This document shows, piece by piece, positions 7,532-15,274 of a DNA stretch of 64,000 nt; within the stretch, counting starts at the first letter, position 1; each line of letters opens with the position of its first letter. The position numbers and the translations under genes were made by a program. The stretch is from Parasegetibacter sp. NRK P23 (GTDB lineage Bacteria; Bacteroidota; Bacteroidia; Chitinophagales; Chitinophagaceae). Location of the stretch: positions 995,889 through 1,059,888 of the forward strand of contig NZ_JAMDLG010000001.1 in NCBI RefSeq assembly GCF_023721715.1, in the 5' to 3' direction. The notes beneath the pieces are model-generated. The model had not been told where the DNA came from. It ran no database searches and saw only the letters and a list, made by a program, of their open reading frames with translations.

Positions 7532-9964
7532 TCAGAATTTATAGGAGAGTGTGGTGCTGAATTGTCGCGGAGCAATAGGATTCACGCTATAATTCTCATG
7601 TACGATGTAATCCAGTTCATCGGTAATATTGGACAATTTGGCCAGCAGCGAGAGTTTCCTGAATGAATACCCCAGCGATACATCAAAAGTGGTGAAGTCG
7701 CCCAATTGAATGTTCCGGTTTACATTAGAAGCCTTGTTCGCCTGCGTATTGTTCCATCCCGCCACTCTCTTCCCTGTGTAAAACGTGGAAGCCCCGATCT
7801 TCAATCCTTTCAGACTGGTTCCGCTGAAGGTATAAAAAACGGTTCCGTTTGCCGTTTGCGCCGTATTGTTCACCAGACGTTCCCCTGTTACAAAGCTGTT
7901 GGAAGCGCCTGAAGTGCGGGTATAACGCATGTAGTTGTTGCTGTAACCACCAATGAAATAGATATTTTTTGAAAGAGACGCCGTAATGTCCACTTCAAAA
8001 CCATCGCTGGTGGTCTGCCCCGTAAACTCTTTGATGTTGGTATTGCTGTTTACATTTCCGTTCGCATCCAGTTCGGCCATCTGGGCGAGGTTGTTGTTGA
8101 TGATGCGGTAAACTGAAAAATTCGCGGAAAGTTTCCCATCGAAGAAGTCATTCTTCACGCCGGCTTCAAACTGATCGATGATGGAAGGTTTCAAAGCCTG
8201 GTTGTAGATGTCCACACCGGAGTTCACCACGAAGTTGTTGGAGTAGCTGATGAAAACGGAAGTTGTTTTCAGCGGGAGATATACCAGCCCGACCTTGGGA
8301 GAAAAAGCTTTATCGGTGCGTGGAGTTCCACCAAATGCCACACTATCTTTCAGCAAATAATTGACCGTAGTTTTAGCGGTTTCCTGGTACGACCAGCGCA
8401 TACCTGCGAGCAGACGGAGTTTGGGCGTGATGGCCACCATATCCTGCAGGTAAACACCAAACCGGTAGCTGGGCGCCTGGCTGGTAGCGGTATCGGTGGT
8501 CACGGGCATATCGGTGCGCGGGGTGAATTTGGCGGGATCAAGCAGGTTGATCTTATCGTATGCGGTTCCTCCGGCAATCCTGAATTGCGTATTGACGGTA
8601 GTATTCTGGTCGCCGTCCACACCCAACAGTATTTTGTGATTGATTTTTCCCGTAGCGAAATCCCCGGTCAGGTTCATTTGCGCGGTGTAATAATCCTCTT
8701 CCTGTTTGGTCCTGGTGAGTGGTCTGCTCCAGTCGCCATTGGCGGCGGCCTGTATTCTTTCCGTTCCGAAATAGTTCCGGTTGTATTGCTGATAGGAACC
8801 GATGAAATTCACTTTCCAGTGCTCGCTGATCTTGTGTTCCACTTCGAAGGAAGAGGTCAGTTGTTTTATTTTGTTGTAGGCCCAAACGGTGTTGAAGAAA
8901 CGGTTGCGGGGAATCATGTCTTCCGAAGGAATTTTTCCATCCACTGAACCCAAACCAAAATCGGGGGTGAAATCAGTGGCGAGGTAGTCTCCCAGCAACC
9001 TCAAGGTCGTTTTATCCGAGAGTTTGTACAACAGGGAGGGGTTCAGGTAACTTCTTTTCGAGTGTACCCCATCGCGGAAGCTCCCGGCTTTTTCGTAAGT
9101 GCCTACCAGCCTGTAAGCCAGCTTTTGAGAAAGCGGTCCGTATAAGTCGATCGTGGGCTTGTACAGATCGTAGCTTCCCACGCGCAACATTACTTCACCC
9201 CCATGGTGGAACTTCGGCTGCTTGGTCACCAGGTTCACTACGGCGCCACCGGATACACCGCCATACAACAGCGCGGCGCTTCCTTTTAATACTTCCACCG
9301 ACTCAAGCGTGGACGCTTCGGGCATACTGCCTGTATTGGTACGGGAGCCATTCTTCAGTATATTATTTGAACCCAGGCTGTATCCACGCGCGTAAAATGT
9401 TTCAGTAACGGAACCTCTCGCGGTGCCTATGGCCACGCCGTTCACATTTTTCATAACGTCACTCAGTCTGCCCATTTGCTGATCGGCGATCACCTGCTGG
9501 CCGATCACCGAAACACTTTGGGGCAATTCACGCGGGGATGCCTGGAATTTACCAACGGAAACGGAAGTATTATTTATGGTCTTCTTTCCGTTCACCACTA
9601 CTTCTTCCAGGTCGGTGGAAGCTTCGGCCAGTTCCACCAGTATTTCGGTCATCCCGGCATCTTTCAGTTCCACCACCCTATTTATGGTTTTCGCACCGAC
9701 AAAAGAGATTTCCAGCAAATGAGTACCGGGTTTCAGGTTCTTCAATATGAACAGTCCTTCTTCGTTCGTAGCCACGCCCTTACGGGCATCTTTCAGCAAC
9801 ACATTCACGCCGGAGGCGGGGATACCGTCTGAAGTGGTGACCTTTCCTTTTAATGTGGCTTGCCCTAAGGATACCAGGCAACTGAAAATAAACGCAATGA
9901 GTAGTAGTGATTTTTGCACCTTTTTGAAATTTGCGCAAATTTGCTGCAAAACCGCCCATTCCAT
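7532..9964 (-). CDS. TonB-dependent siderophore receptor
   Basis: 810 residues. A signal peptide (SLLLIAFIFSCLVSLGQA) is followed by a carboxypeptidase-regulatory-like domain (about 35-115), a plug domain with ELPQSVSVIGQQVIADQQ and a 22-strand barrel ending SYKF. The PQSVSVI stretch and the short barrel loops are typical of ferric-siderophore receptors of the FhuA/FoxA type rather than SusC proteins. It would import an iron-siderophore complex across the outer membrane. The first ATG at 9964 gives a 15-residue lead before the hydrophobic core; a GTG at 9919 (VQKSLLL) would give a more ordinary signal peptide. It lies 41 bp after the large membrane-protein gene on the same strand, so some read-through is possible. 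A clear terminator follows. Confidence 0.9.
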   Translation of the reverse strand: MEWAVLQQICANFKKVQKSLLLIAFIFSCLVSLGQATLKGKVTTSDGIPASGVNVLLKDARKGVATNEEGLFILKNLKPGTHLLEISFVGAKTINRVVELKDAGMTEILVELAEASTDLEEVVVNGKKTINNTSVSVGKFQASPRELPQSVSVIGQQVIADQQMGRLSDVMKNVNGVAIGTARGSVTETFYARGYSLGSNNILKNGSRTNTGSMPEASTLESVEVLKGSAALLYGGVSGGAVVNLVTKQPKFHHGGEVMLRVGSYDLYKPTIDLYGPLSQKLAYRLVGTYEKAGSFRDGVHSKRSYLNPSLLYKLSDKTTLRLLGDYLATDFTPDFGLGSVDGKIPSEDMIPRNRFFNTVWAYNKIKQLTSSFEVEHKISEHWKVNFIGSYQQYNRNYFGTERIQAAANGDWSRPLTRTKQEEDYYTAQMNLTGDFATGKINHKILLGVDGDQNTTVNTQFRIAGGTAYDKINLLDPAKFTPRTDMPVTTDTATSQAPSYRFGVYLQDMVAITPKLRLLAGMRWSYQETAKTTVNYLLKDSVAFGGTPRTDKAFSPKVGLVYLPLKTTSVFISYSNNFVVNSGVDIYNQALKPSIIDQFEAGVKNDFFDGKLSANFSVYRIINNNLAQMAELDANGNVNSNTNIKEFTGQTTSDGFEVDITASLSKNIYFIGGYSNNYMRYTRTSGASNSFVTGERLVNNTAQTANGTVFYTFSGTSLKGLKIGASTFYTGKRVAGWNNTQANKASNVNRNIQLGDFTTFDVSLGYSFRKLSLLAKLSNITDELDYIVHENYSVNPIAPRQFSTTLSYKF

Positions 9965-10005
9965 CTACGCGATCGGGAAATCCATTTACGAGATGCGGAA
10001 ATTTT

Positions 10006-13000
10006 CTATCCCGCCTGTTTTTCCGCTGCTGCTCCTGTGATCCGGGAAAGATTAGCCAGCACGGAAACAATACCCCCGGTTAAAGCGAGAATCTTATCAA
10101 ATACATCATTCTGGGTGAAGAAGATAAAAGTGAAAAACGCCACAGCCACCACCACGAGCACGAAGCGGAACACGCCCAATGGCGATGCACGGTTATATTT
10201 CCGGGTGATCTCCGCCATTTGCAGGGAATTCTTTTTGGTGAGCACGAACAGCCGGAACGAGGCGCTGAACAAACGGAGTATATCCAGTCTCCGGTGTGGC
10301 ACCAGGATGCCCTTTTCCACCAGTTTGGTGATTTCGTAGCTGTTCTTGTAATTCATCAAGCCATCTAAAGCGAAATCGAACAAGAGGAATTTTTCCTTAT
10401 CTGAGCAGTTTTCCCAAAGGAACTCGAAGAAGCTGCGGTGCCTGTCCACATTTTTCATGATGGCTCTTTCACGGTCATCGATGCGGTATTCCGGGCTACC
10501 GGTGTTCAGGAACGCATCGAATGATTCCTGTTCTTTCCACCGTGCCAGCAGGCTGGTGGCATTGCCCTTTTTGCCTGCGGCAGCCAGGTACTTCCAAAGA
10601 AAAAGCGAAAATGTCCCATACTTTATTACGCGGGCCAGGAGGTAAAGGATAATTAGGACGAATAGCGTTAAAGCAATACCCGCGGCCCCCATATCGAAAT
10701 ACACGAACCTCGGGCCCGTTTCCATTTTAACGAAAACGCCTTCTGCATTGCGTGTAGGAAAGGGTGGTTTGTACCAAAGCATCACGGTGTCCCTTTGGCG
10801 GTCGAAACTCCATTGTGCACCCGAGGCAAGATCGGGGAGAACGGGGTAGAACATGGGATCGTAAGCGCGGTTGGCCACTTTCGCTGAAAGCGCATAATAA
10901 TGTGGTTCCGTGATGCGTGGGGCTGGAACGGGGGCGGCACCGGTGAAAAGACGGATGCGGAAAGGCGTGGGTGAAAAATAACCGTACGATTCCGTGATGC
11001 GCCGGGCGGAAGGCCGCGCGGCAGCCTGCTGCTCCCGTGGCATGGCATCCAGCAATGTTCCAATGGGAAACAATGCGTGATAAGTCGTATCCCTGCTCAA
11101 CCTTTCTCCTACCCTTTCGGCCAGGTTCAGTTCCTGCTTCCTGATCTGTTGTTCAATCTCAATATTGTGGCTCATCCAGGTAAGCAAGGAAGGCGGCAAT
11201 GCGCCCACCATCAGTACCAGAAGGAACAAGTAGGTGAAATAGAACAGTCGGTAACCCTTTTGTTTTAAGGGTGGCTTTTCCGGTTGCTTCCGGACCAGTT
11301 GAAAAAGAAACTTTCCCGGCAATACTTTCAGTGGAAAAACAATCACGATCCATTGAAAGAATTGCAAACAGAAAACAAGCATCCATTCGTACACCATCCC
11401 GCAGAACACCACACAGTTCAGGATAAAAATACCGGCTTGCAACAGGAGGTTCATGGTAAGCAATGTATGCCCGGAGAAAAAGGACCAGCGCATCCAGCGC
11501 CCCACGTTCCGCACCTTCCGCTCCCAGGCATAGACCAGCGCCAGCCCCGAAACGACCTGGAACGGCGATACCATGATCAGCGTGAACACCAACGCGTTGC
11601 CGTGTTCCAGTTTGGGCGCACACGCCATCGCCGTGATGATCCCCACCAGGGATACCAGTAAAAACACCGATCCTTTCAGGTAGAACGACCACAACTTCTC
11701 TGCGGGAATCGCCCAGCCCACCAGGTGTATCGGCGCGAACAACCTGGGGTGCGTACCCATTCTTTTCCCGAAGTACAACAACCAGCCCAATATGTACACG
11801 AGGTAAATGATGGCCACGTGCGCAATGGTAAACACCAGAATCTTCAGCACCACCGGCATCATAAAATCTTTCTTGTAATACGTAACCAGGAAATAAGGAT
11901 ACCCTTCCAGCGGCGTCATCAGCATGTCCACTTTCCGGCCGTAAAGATGTACGTCCGCCCGGAACACCGTTTTCCGCCCCTTTATTACTTCTTTCAACAT
12001 GCCGGGATCGGGAAGTCTGTTGAAGAGGTTCTCCTTTAAATTTTTGCTTTCCTTCTCATGCACCTGCACCACCCCATCCGCATCCACTAACGCAAATCCA
12101 TAGCCGAGCGGAAGCAGCGGATCGCACCAGGTGCCCATGCAGGTGGAAATGGCCATCACCCTTCCCTGCCAGAGGCTCTTCTTACTGACCACCATCCTGA
12201 ACGCGCCGTTCACCCGGTTGCGCAACGCTTCCATCGCAAATTTTTTCGGGCTGAAGAAGCGGAGCATATTCATCCTGCCGTCCGCCACATCCCTGAAATA
12301 GGCCCTATCGCTTACGTCCAGGTTGCCAACACCTTCCATGCCCTTCTCCACTTTCATCTCCTGCCATCCTTTTTCGCTGATCCAGAAAACACGGTCGGTT
12401 TCGGTAGCGGTTTCCCTTTTCTCCATAGTGTCCAGCAACGCTTTCAACTCCTTTTCTTTCTGAAAGATCATTGCGGAATCGGGGTTAACCTTCGCGAAAC
12501 TTTCCCCCACATTCACGTCCAGTGCATCCATCACTTTGAGTGTACGCCAGACTTCATAGTTGAAGCCACGTTTCATTTGTGCCGATAGCTCCCGAAGATT
12601 AGCCTCCGAGCGTACACTGCTGCCCGTTAGCATCAGGATATGTACTGTAAGTAAGGTAATGGCGGAAACACCTGTGAACAAAGCGCCCACGAACAATACG
12701 AAGCCTGAAAAGCGCACGGGCTCGTGCATACTCATTAAGGGGAGTTTCAGGATGGGTTGTGTAATGATGAGCAATACCAGCAGGGTCACCATGATGTAAA
12801 TGAACCCATCCGGAAGCCGGTACAATTCGGCTTTGTAATCCGCTTCTTTCACCACGCCGCAGAGGAACATATTCTTTCCCCCCAATTCAAAGGGATAATA
12901 AAATATGCGGCTGGGTGTCTCATCCATGGAAAGAACGGTAGTGCCGGATGTGAACCTGTTTTCTTTTTTCAGAAAAGAATCCAGCACGAAATCCTTCGCG

Positions 13001-13572
13001 ATGGAAACGCCGGCACTTTTAAAAACCACGTCCGCGTCGGCCACCAGCAGGTACTGGTCCAGAAACTCCTGTTGCTGGTCCATTTCCATGCGCAGCATAA
13101 AACTATCGAGTGCAAGGCGGTAACGAAAACGAACACCTTCTGCCCATTGCTTTTCAAAATAAAAACTGTTGTACCGTACACTGGTGAGCCGGAATGTATC
13201 GGCACTGAAGACCTCAGCTTCCCGCTTTTCTTTTCCCGGAATCGGAACCCGCTGCACAGTATGGCTTAATTTGTTCCGCTTCAACCAATCGTTGATGATA
13301 TTGGGTACGGTATCTATTGACCATCTGCGTAATTGCTGCGTATCTATGGCGCGCTTCGTATATTCATTACAGAGGTATAGATAGTTCTCCGTTTCAGCTG
13401 AAATATTCGCGGCGCTGGAGCGGAGAATGCTGAACACATCCCTGTTCACGCGCTCCCGGTTGGAAGGCAGAATATTAAAATAAAGCAGCAGGAAAAATGC
13501 GCCCAGCAACGCGGTGAGCGCCACGATAAAATAGATGGAGCGTTTGCCTTTTGACAGGTTGGGGCGGTGCAT
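10006..13572 (-). CDS. Large multi-pass membrane protein with Cache-like sensor region, function unknown
   Basis: 1188 residues. One helix at about residues 12-34 is followed by an extracytoplasmic region of about 215 residues, then two helices near 255-310. A second extracytoplasmic region (about 315-575) contains DVSDRAYFRDV, a signature of Cache ligand-binding domains. A bundle of roughly six to eight helices follows (about 580-800), then a third soluble part (about 815-950), a helix near 960-980, and a mostly cytoplasmic C-terminus with two late hydrophobic stretches. No kinase, cyclase, methyl-accepting or nuclease motif was seen. The start ATG shares one base with the stop of the upstream hydrolase gene (TAATG), which implies translational coupling. 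Ligand sensing at the membrane is inferred; the output is unknown. Confidence 0.7.
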   Translation of the reverse strand: MHRPNLSKGKRSIYFIVALTALLGAFFLLLYFNILPSNRERVNRDVFSILRSSAANISAETENYLYLCNEYTKRAIDTQQLRRWSIDTVPNIINDWLKRNKLSHTVQRVPIPGKEKREAEVFSADTFRLTSVRYNSFYFEKQWAEGVRFRYRLALDSFMLRMEMDQQQEFLDQYLLVADADVVFKSAGVSIAKDFVLDSFLKKENRFTSGTTVLSMDETPSRIFYYPFELGGKNMFLCGVVKEADYKAELYRLPDGFIYIMVTLLVLLIITQPILKLPLMSMHEPVRFSGFVLFVGALFTGVSAITLLTVHILMLTGSSVRSEANLRELSAQMKRGFNYEVWRTLKVMDALDVNVGESFAKVNPDSAMIFQKEKELKALLDTMEKRETATETDRVFWISEKGWQEMKVEKGMEGVGNLDVSDRAYFRDVADGRMNMLRFFSPKKFAMEALRNRVNGAFRMVVSKKSLWQGRVMAISTCMGTWCDPLLPLGYGFALVDADGVVQVHEKESKNLKENLFNRLPDPGMLKEVIKGRKTVFRADVHLYGRKVDMLMTPLEGYPYFLVTYYKKDFMMPVVLKILVFTIAHVAIIYLVYILGWLLYFGKRMGTHPRLFAPIHLVGWAIPAEKLWSFYLKGSVFLLVSLVGIITAMACAPKLEHGNALVFTLIMVSPFQVVSGLALVYAWERKVRNVGRWMRWSFFSGHTLLTMNLLLQAGIFILNCVVFCGMVYEWMLVFCLQFFQWIVIVFPLKVLPGKFLFQLVRKQPEKPPLKQKGYRLFYFTYLFLLVLMVGALPPSLLTWMSHNIEIEQQIRKQELNLAERVGERLSRDTTYHALFPIGTLLDAMPREQQAAARPSARRITESYGYFSPTPFRIRLFTGAAPVPAPRITEPHYYALSAKVANRAYDPMFYPVLPDLASGAQWSFDRQRDTVMLWYKPPFPTRNAEGVFVKMETGPRFVYFDMGAAGIALTLFVLIILYLLARVIKYGTFSLFLWKYLAAAGKKGNATSLLARWKEQESFDAFLNTGSPEYRIDDRERAIMKNVDRHRSFFEFLWENCSDKEKFLLFDFALDGLMNYKNSYEITKLVEKGILVPHRRLDILRLFSASFRLFVLTKKNSLQMAEITRKYNRASPLGVFRFVLVVVAVAFFTFIFFTQNDVFDKILALTGGIVSVLANLSRITGAAAEKQAG

Positions 13573-15260
13573 TACCGTAGTTTTCCAAGCAGCCAGTTTT
13601 CCACCAGCCGCTTCCCGTTACCGAACATGATCTTTTGTGCACACTGCCGCAAAGCGGCCAGGTCGATGGTATTATTACTGCGCGGCAACACCGCAGGCCC
13701 TTCGTTTACTTTACGGTACGCCGTTTCCGCGACCGGAAGCCAGCGGAAGATGTTCTGTTCCAGCGCGGGCATCTGTGAAGCGTCGCGGCAAATTTTCACC
13801 GGGTCTATAAGCCCGTCGAAATCACTGCCGATGCAGATATGGTCCCAGGCATCCTGCATGTTGTTACCGATAATGTCTTTGTTCCAGGCGGCCACGGAAA
13901 GGATATGAATGATGTTGAGGCATAAACAAATCGGGTGCCTTTCTTTTTTGGTGGGGATGAGTTCAGACTCGGTAAGGGGTTCAGGCTCCGCCGCCGAAGG
14001 CGGTAACTGCAGGTGCGGGAAAAAATGACGGAATTCCGCCACGGAAAAAAACTCTTCGGCTTCCGCTTTTTTCAGTTTGATCATGGGTTCATAACCCAGT
14101 ATCCGCACATCAAGCGACATCCCGATCAGTCCGCCGGAGCGCAGTATTTCAATGATGTCTTCATCCATCAGGTTGATGCTCCAGGGGTTGAACGTAAATT
14201 CCTTGTTGAGCAGTTTGCCCCACTCCCCCGCGGGTTTTCTTTCCGTCACCACGCTTACGCCCTGCAACCCATCCTGCTTCACGAGCCCGTGTTCTTCCAG
14301 TGCCGCCGTCCATTCCGCGATGGAATAACCGGTCACCCCCATGTGTGTGGCGATGATGGGAATATCGGAATAGCCATTACTGTTCCGGTATTCGTAAAAA
14401 TCCAGTCTTGATTTCAACGACATGTGTTTTATATCGATGAGCACCGGTGTTTGTACCCCGTGCATCTGCATGTCGTATGCCGCCGAAACCAGTTTTTTCC
14501 CGTCTTCGTGCAAGCCGCTGCGGATGGGCATGAAAGCGGGGTGCTTCAGCAACTTCATCCCATAGGCATGGTTGGCGAGATGTTGCTCCGGGATAAACGA
14601 CATGTGCGTGAGCGTGATGTAAAAAAGGTCCATATTCCGGTTCCAGAGCTCGTGGAAAAGCGCATGAAAACTGGACACCACATCACGATGATCCTTAGTT
14701 GCATCTCCGCTGAATTCAGGTTTACCGGGCTGCGCGATAAAGTAGCGGCTCAGGTTGTGTCCGCCTTCCATCCCAATCGCGAGGTAGAACTTGTTCTGAT
14801 CGAATTGCACCGGCGCTTTGCGTGTCAGTATCTCTACCAACGCACCATCGTTCACATCAGAAAGGATGCGGTACATTTCGAGTTCTTTCTTAAAAAGAGC
14901 ATAGTAAGATGTTTGCCCCTTCCTGATCGACTGTAACAAAGCCGGATCCATGGGCCTTGTAAGGTCGGAGCGCAGTACTTTTCCAATGAGGTTTCTCCCA
15001 TCGGCGATGCCGTGTTCGATGGCGATGATGTTCGCGATGCCGAGTTTAACCCCGCCGCGGTGCATCTGGTTGTAAGAACACTGGCTCTCCAGGATGTGCA
15101 GCATATTCTCGTCAAGGAAATCAAGCACCGCATTGCGCAGGTCCATTTCCTGTCTTATTTCCGCGGCCTTTCTTTGCGAGGAGCGCGGCTCATCAAAAAC
15201 GGTGATGAACTGTTTGAAAGCGGGGTGAAAATGAAAATCGAAGTAGGAGGCTGTTGACAT
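13572..15260 (-). CDS. M19 (membrane dipeptidase)-like metallohydrolase with atypical HxH motif
   Basis: 562 residues. Several M19 landmarks occur in order: MEGGHN (bridging Glu near 165), YITLTHMS, IDIKHMS (His 279), ATHMGV (His 306) and IGSDFDG (478-483), all positions that bind the two zinc ions in renal dipeptidase relatives. The first metal motif is HFH (residues 10 and 12) instead of the usual HxD. There is no signal peptide, so the protein should be cytoplasmic, unlike secreted family members. It is also longer than the usual 350-400 residues, with insertions near 60-150 and 390-460. The start was set at MSTASYFDFHFH, 14 bp after the protease gene; the frame is open to 15470 but would overlap that gene heavily. 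The substrate is unknown; a peptide or amide bond is likely. Confidence 0.8.
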   Translation of the reverse strand: MSTASYFDFHFHPAFKQFITVFDEPRSSQRKAAEIRQEMDLRNAVLDFLDENMLHILESQCSYNQMHRGGVKLGIANIIAIEHGIADGRNLIGKVLRSDLTRPMDPALLQSIRKGQTSYYALFKKELEMYRILSDVNDGALVEILTRKAPVQFDQNKFYLAIGMEGGHNLSRYFIAQPGKPEFSGDATKDHRDVVSSFHALFHELWNRNMDLFYITLTHMSFIPEQHLANHAYGMKLLKHPAFMPIRSGLHEDGKKLVSAAYDMQMHGVQTPVLIDIKHMSLKSRLDFYEYRNSNGYSDIPIIATHMGVTGYSIAEWTAALEEHGLVKQDGLQGVSVVTERKPAGEWGKLLNKEFTFNPWSINLMDEDIIEILRSGGLIGMSLDVRILGYEPMIKLKKAEAEEFFSVAEFRHFFPHLQLPPSAAEPEPLTESELIPTKKERHPICLCLNIIHILSVAAWNKDIIGNNMQDAWDHICIGSDFDGLIDPVKICRDASQMPALEQNIFRWLPVAETAYRKVNEGPAVLPRSNNTIDLAALRQCAQKIMFGNGKRLVENWLLGKLR

Positions 15261-15274
15261 GGCAATTCGTTTGT

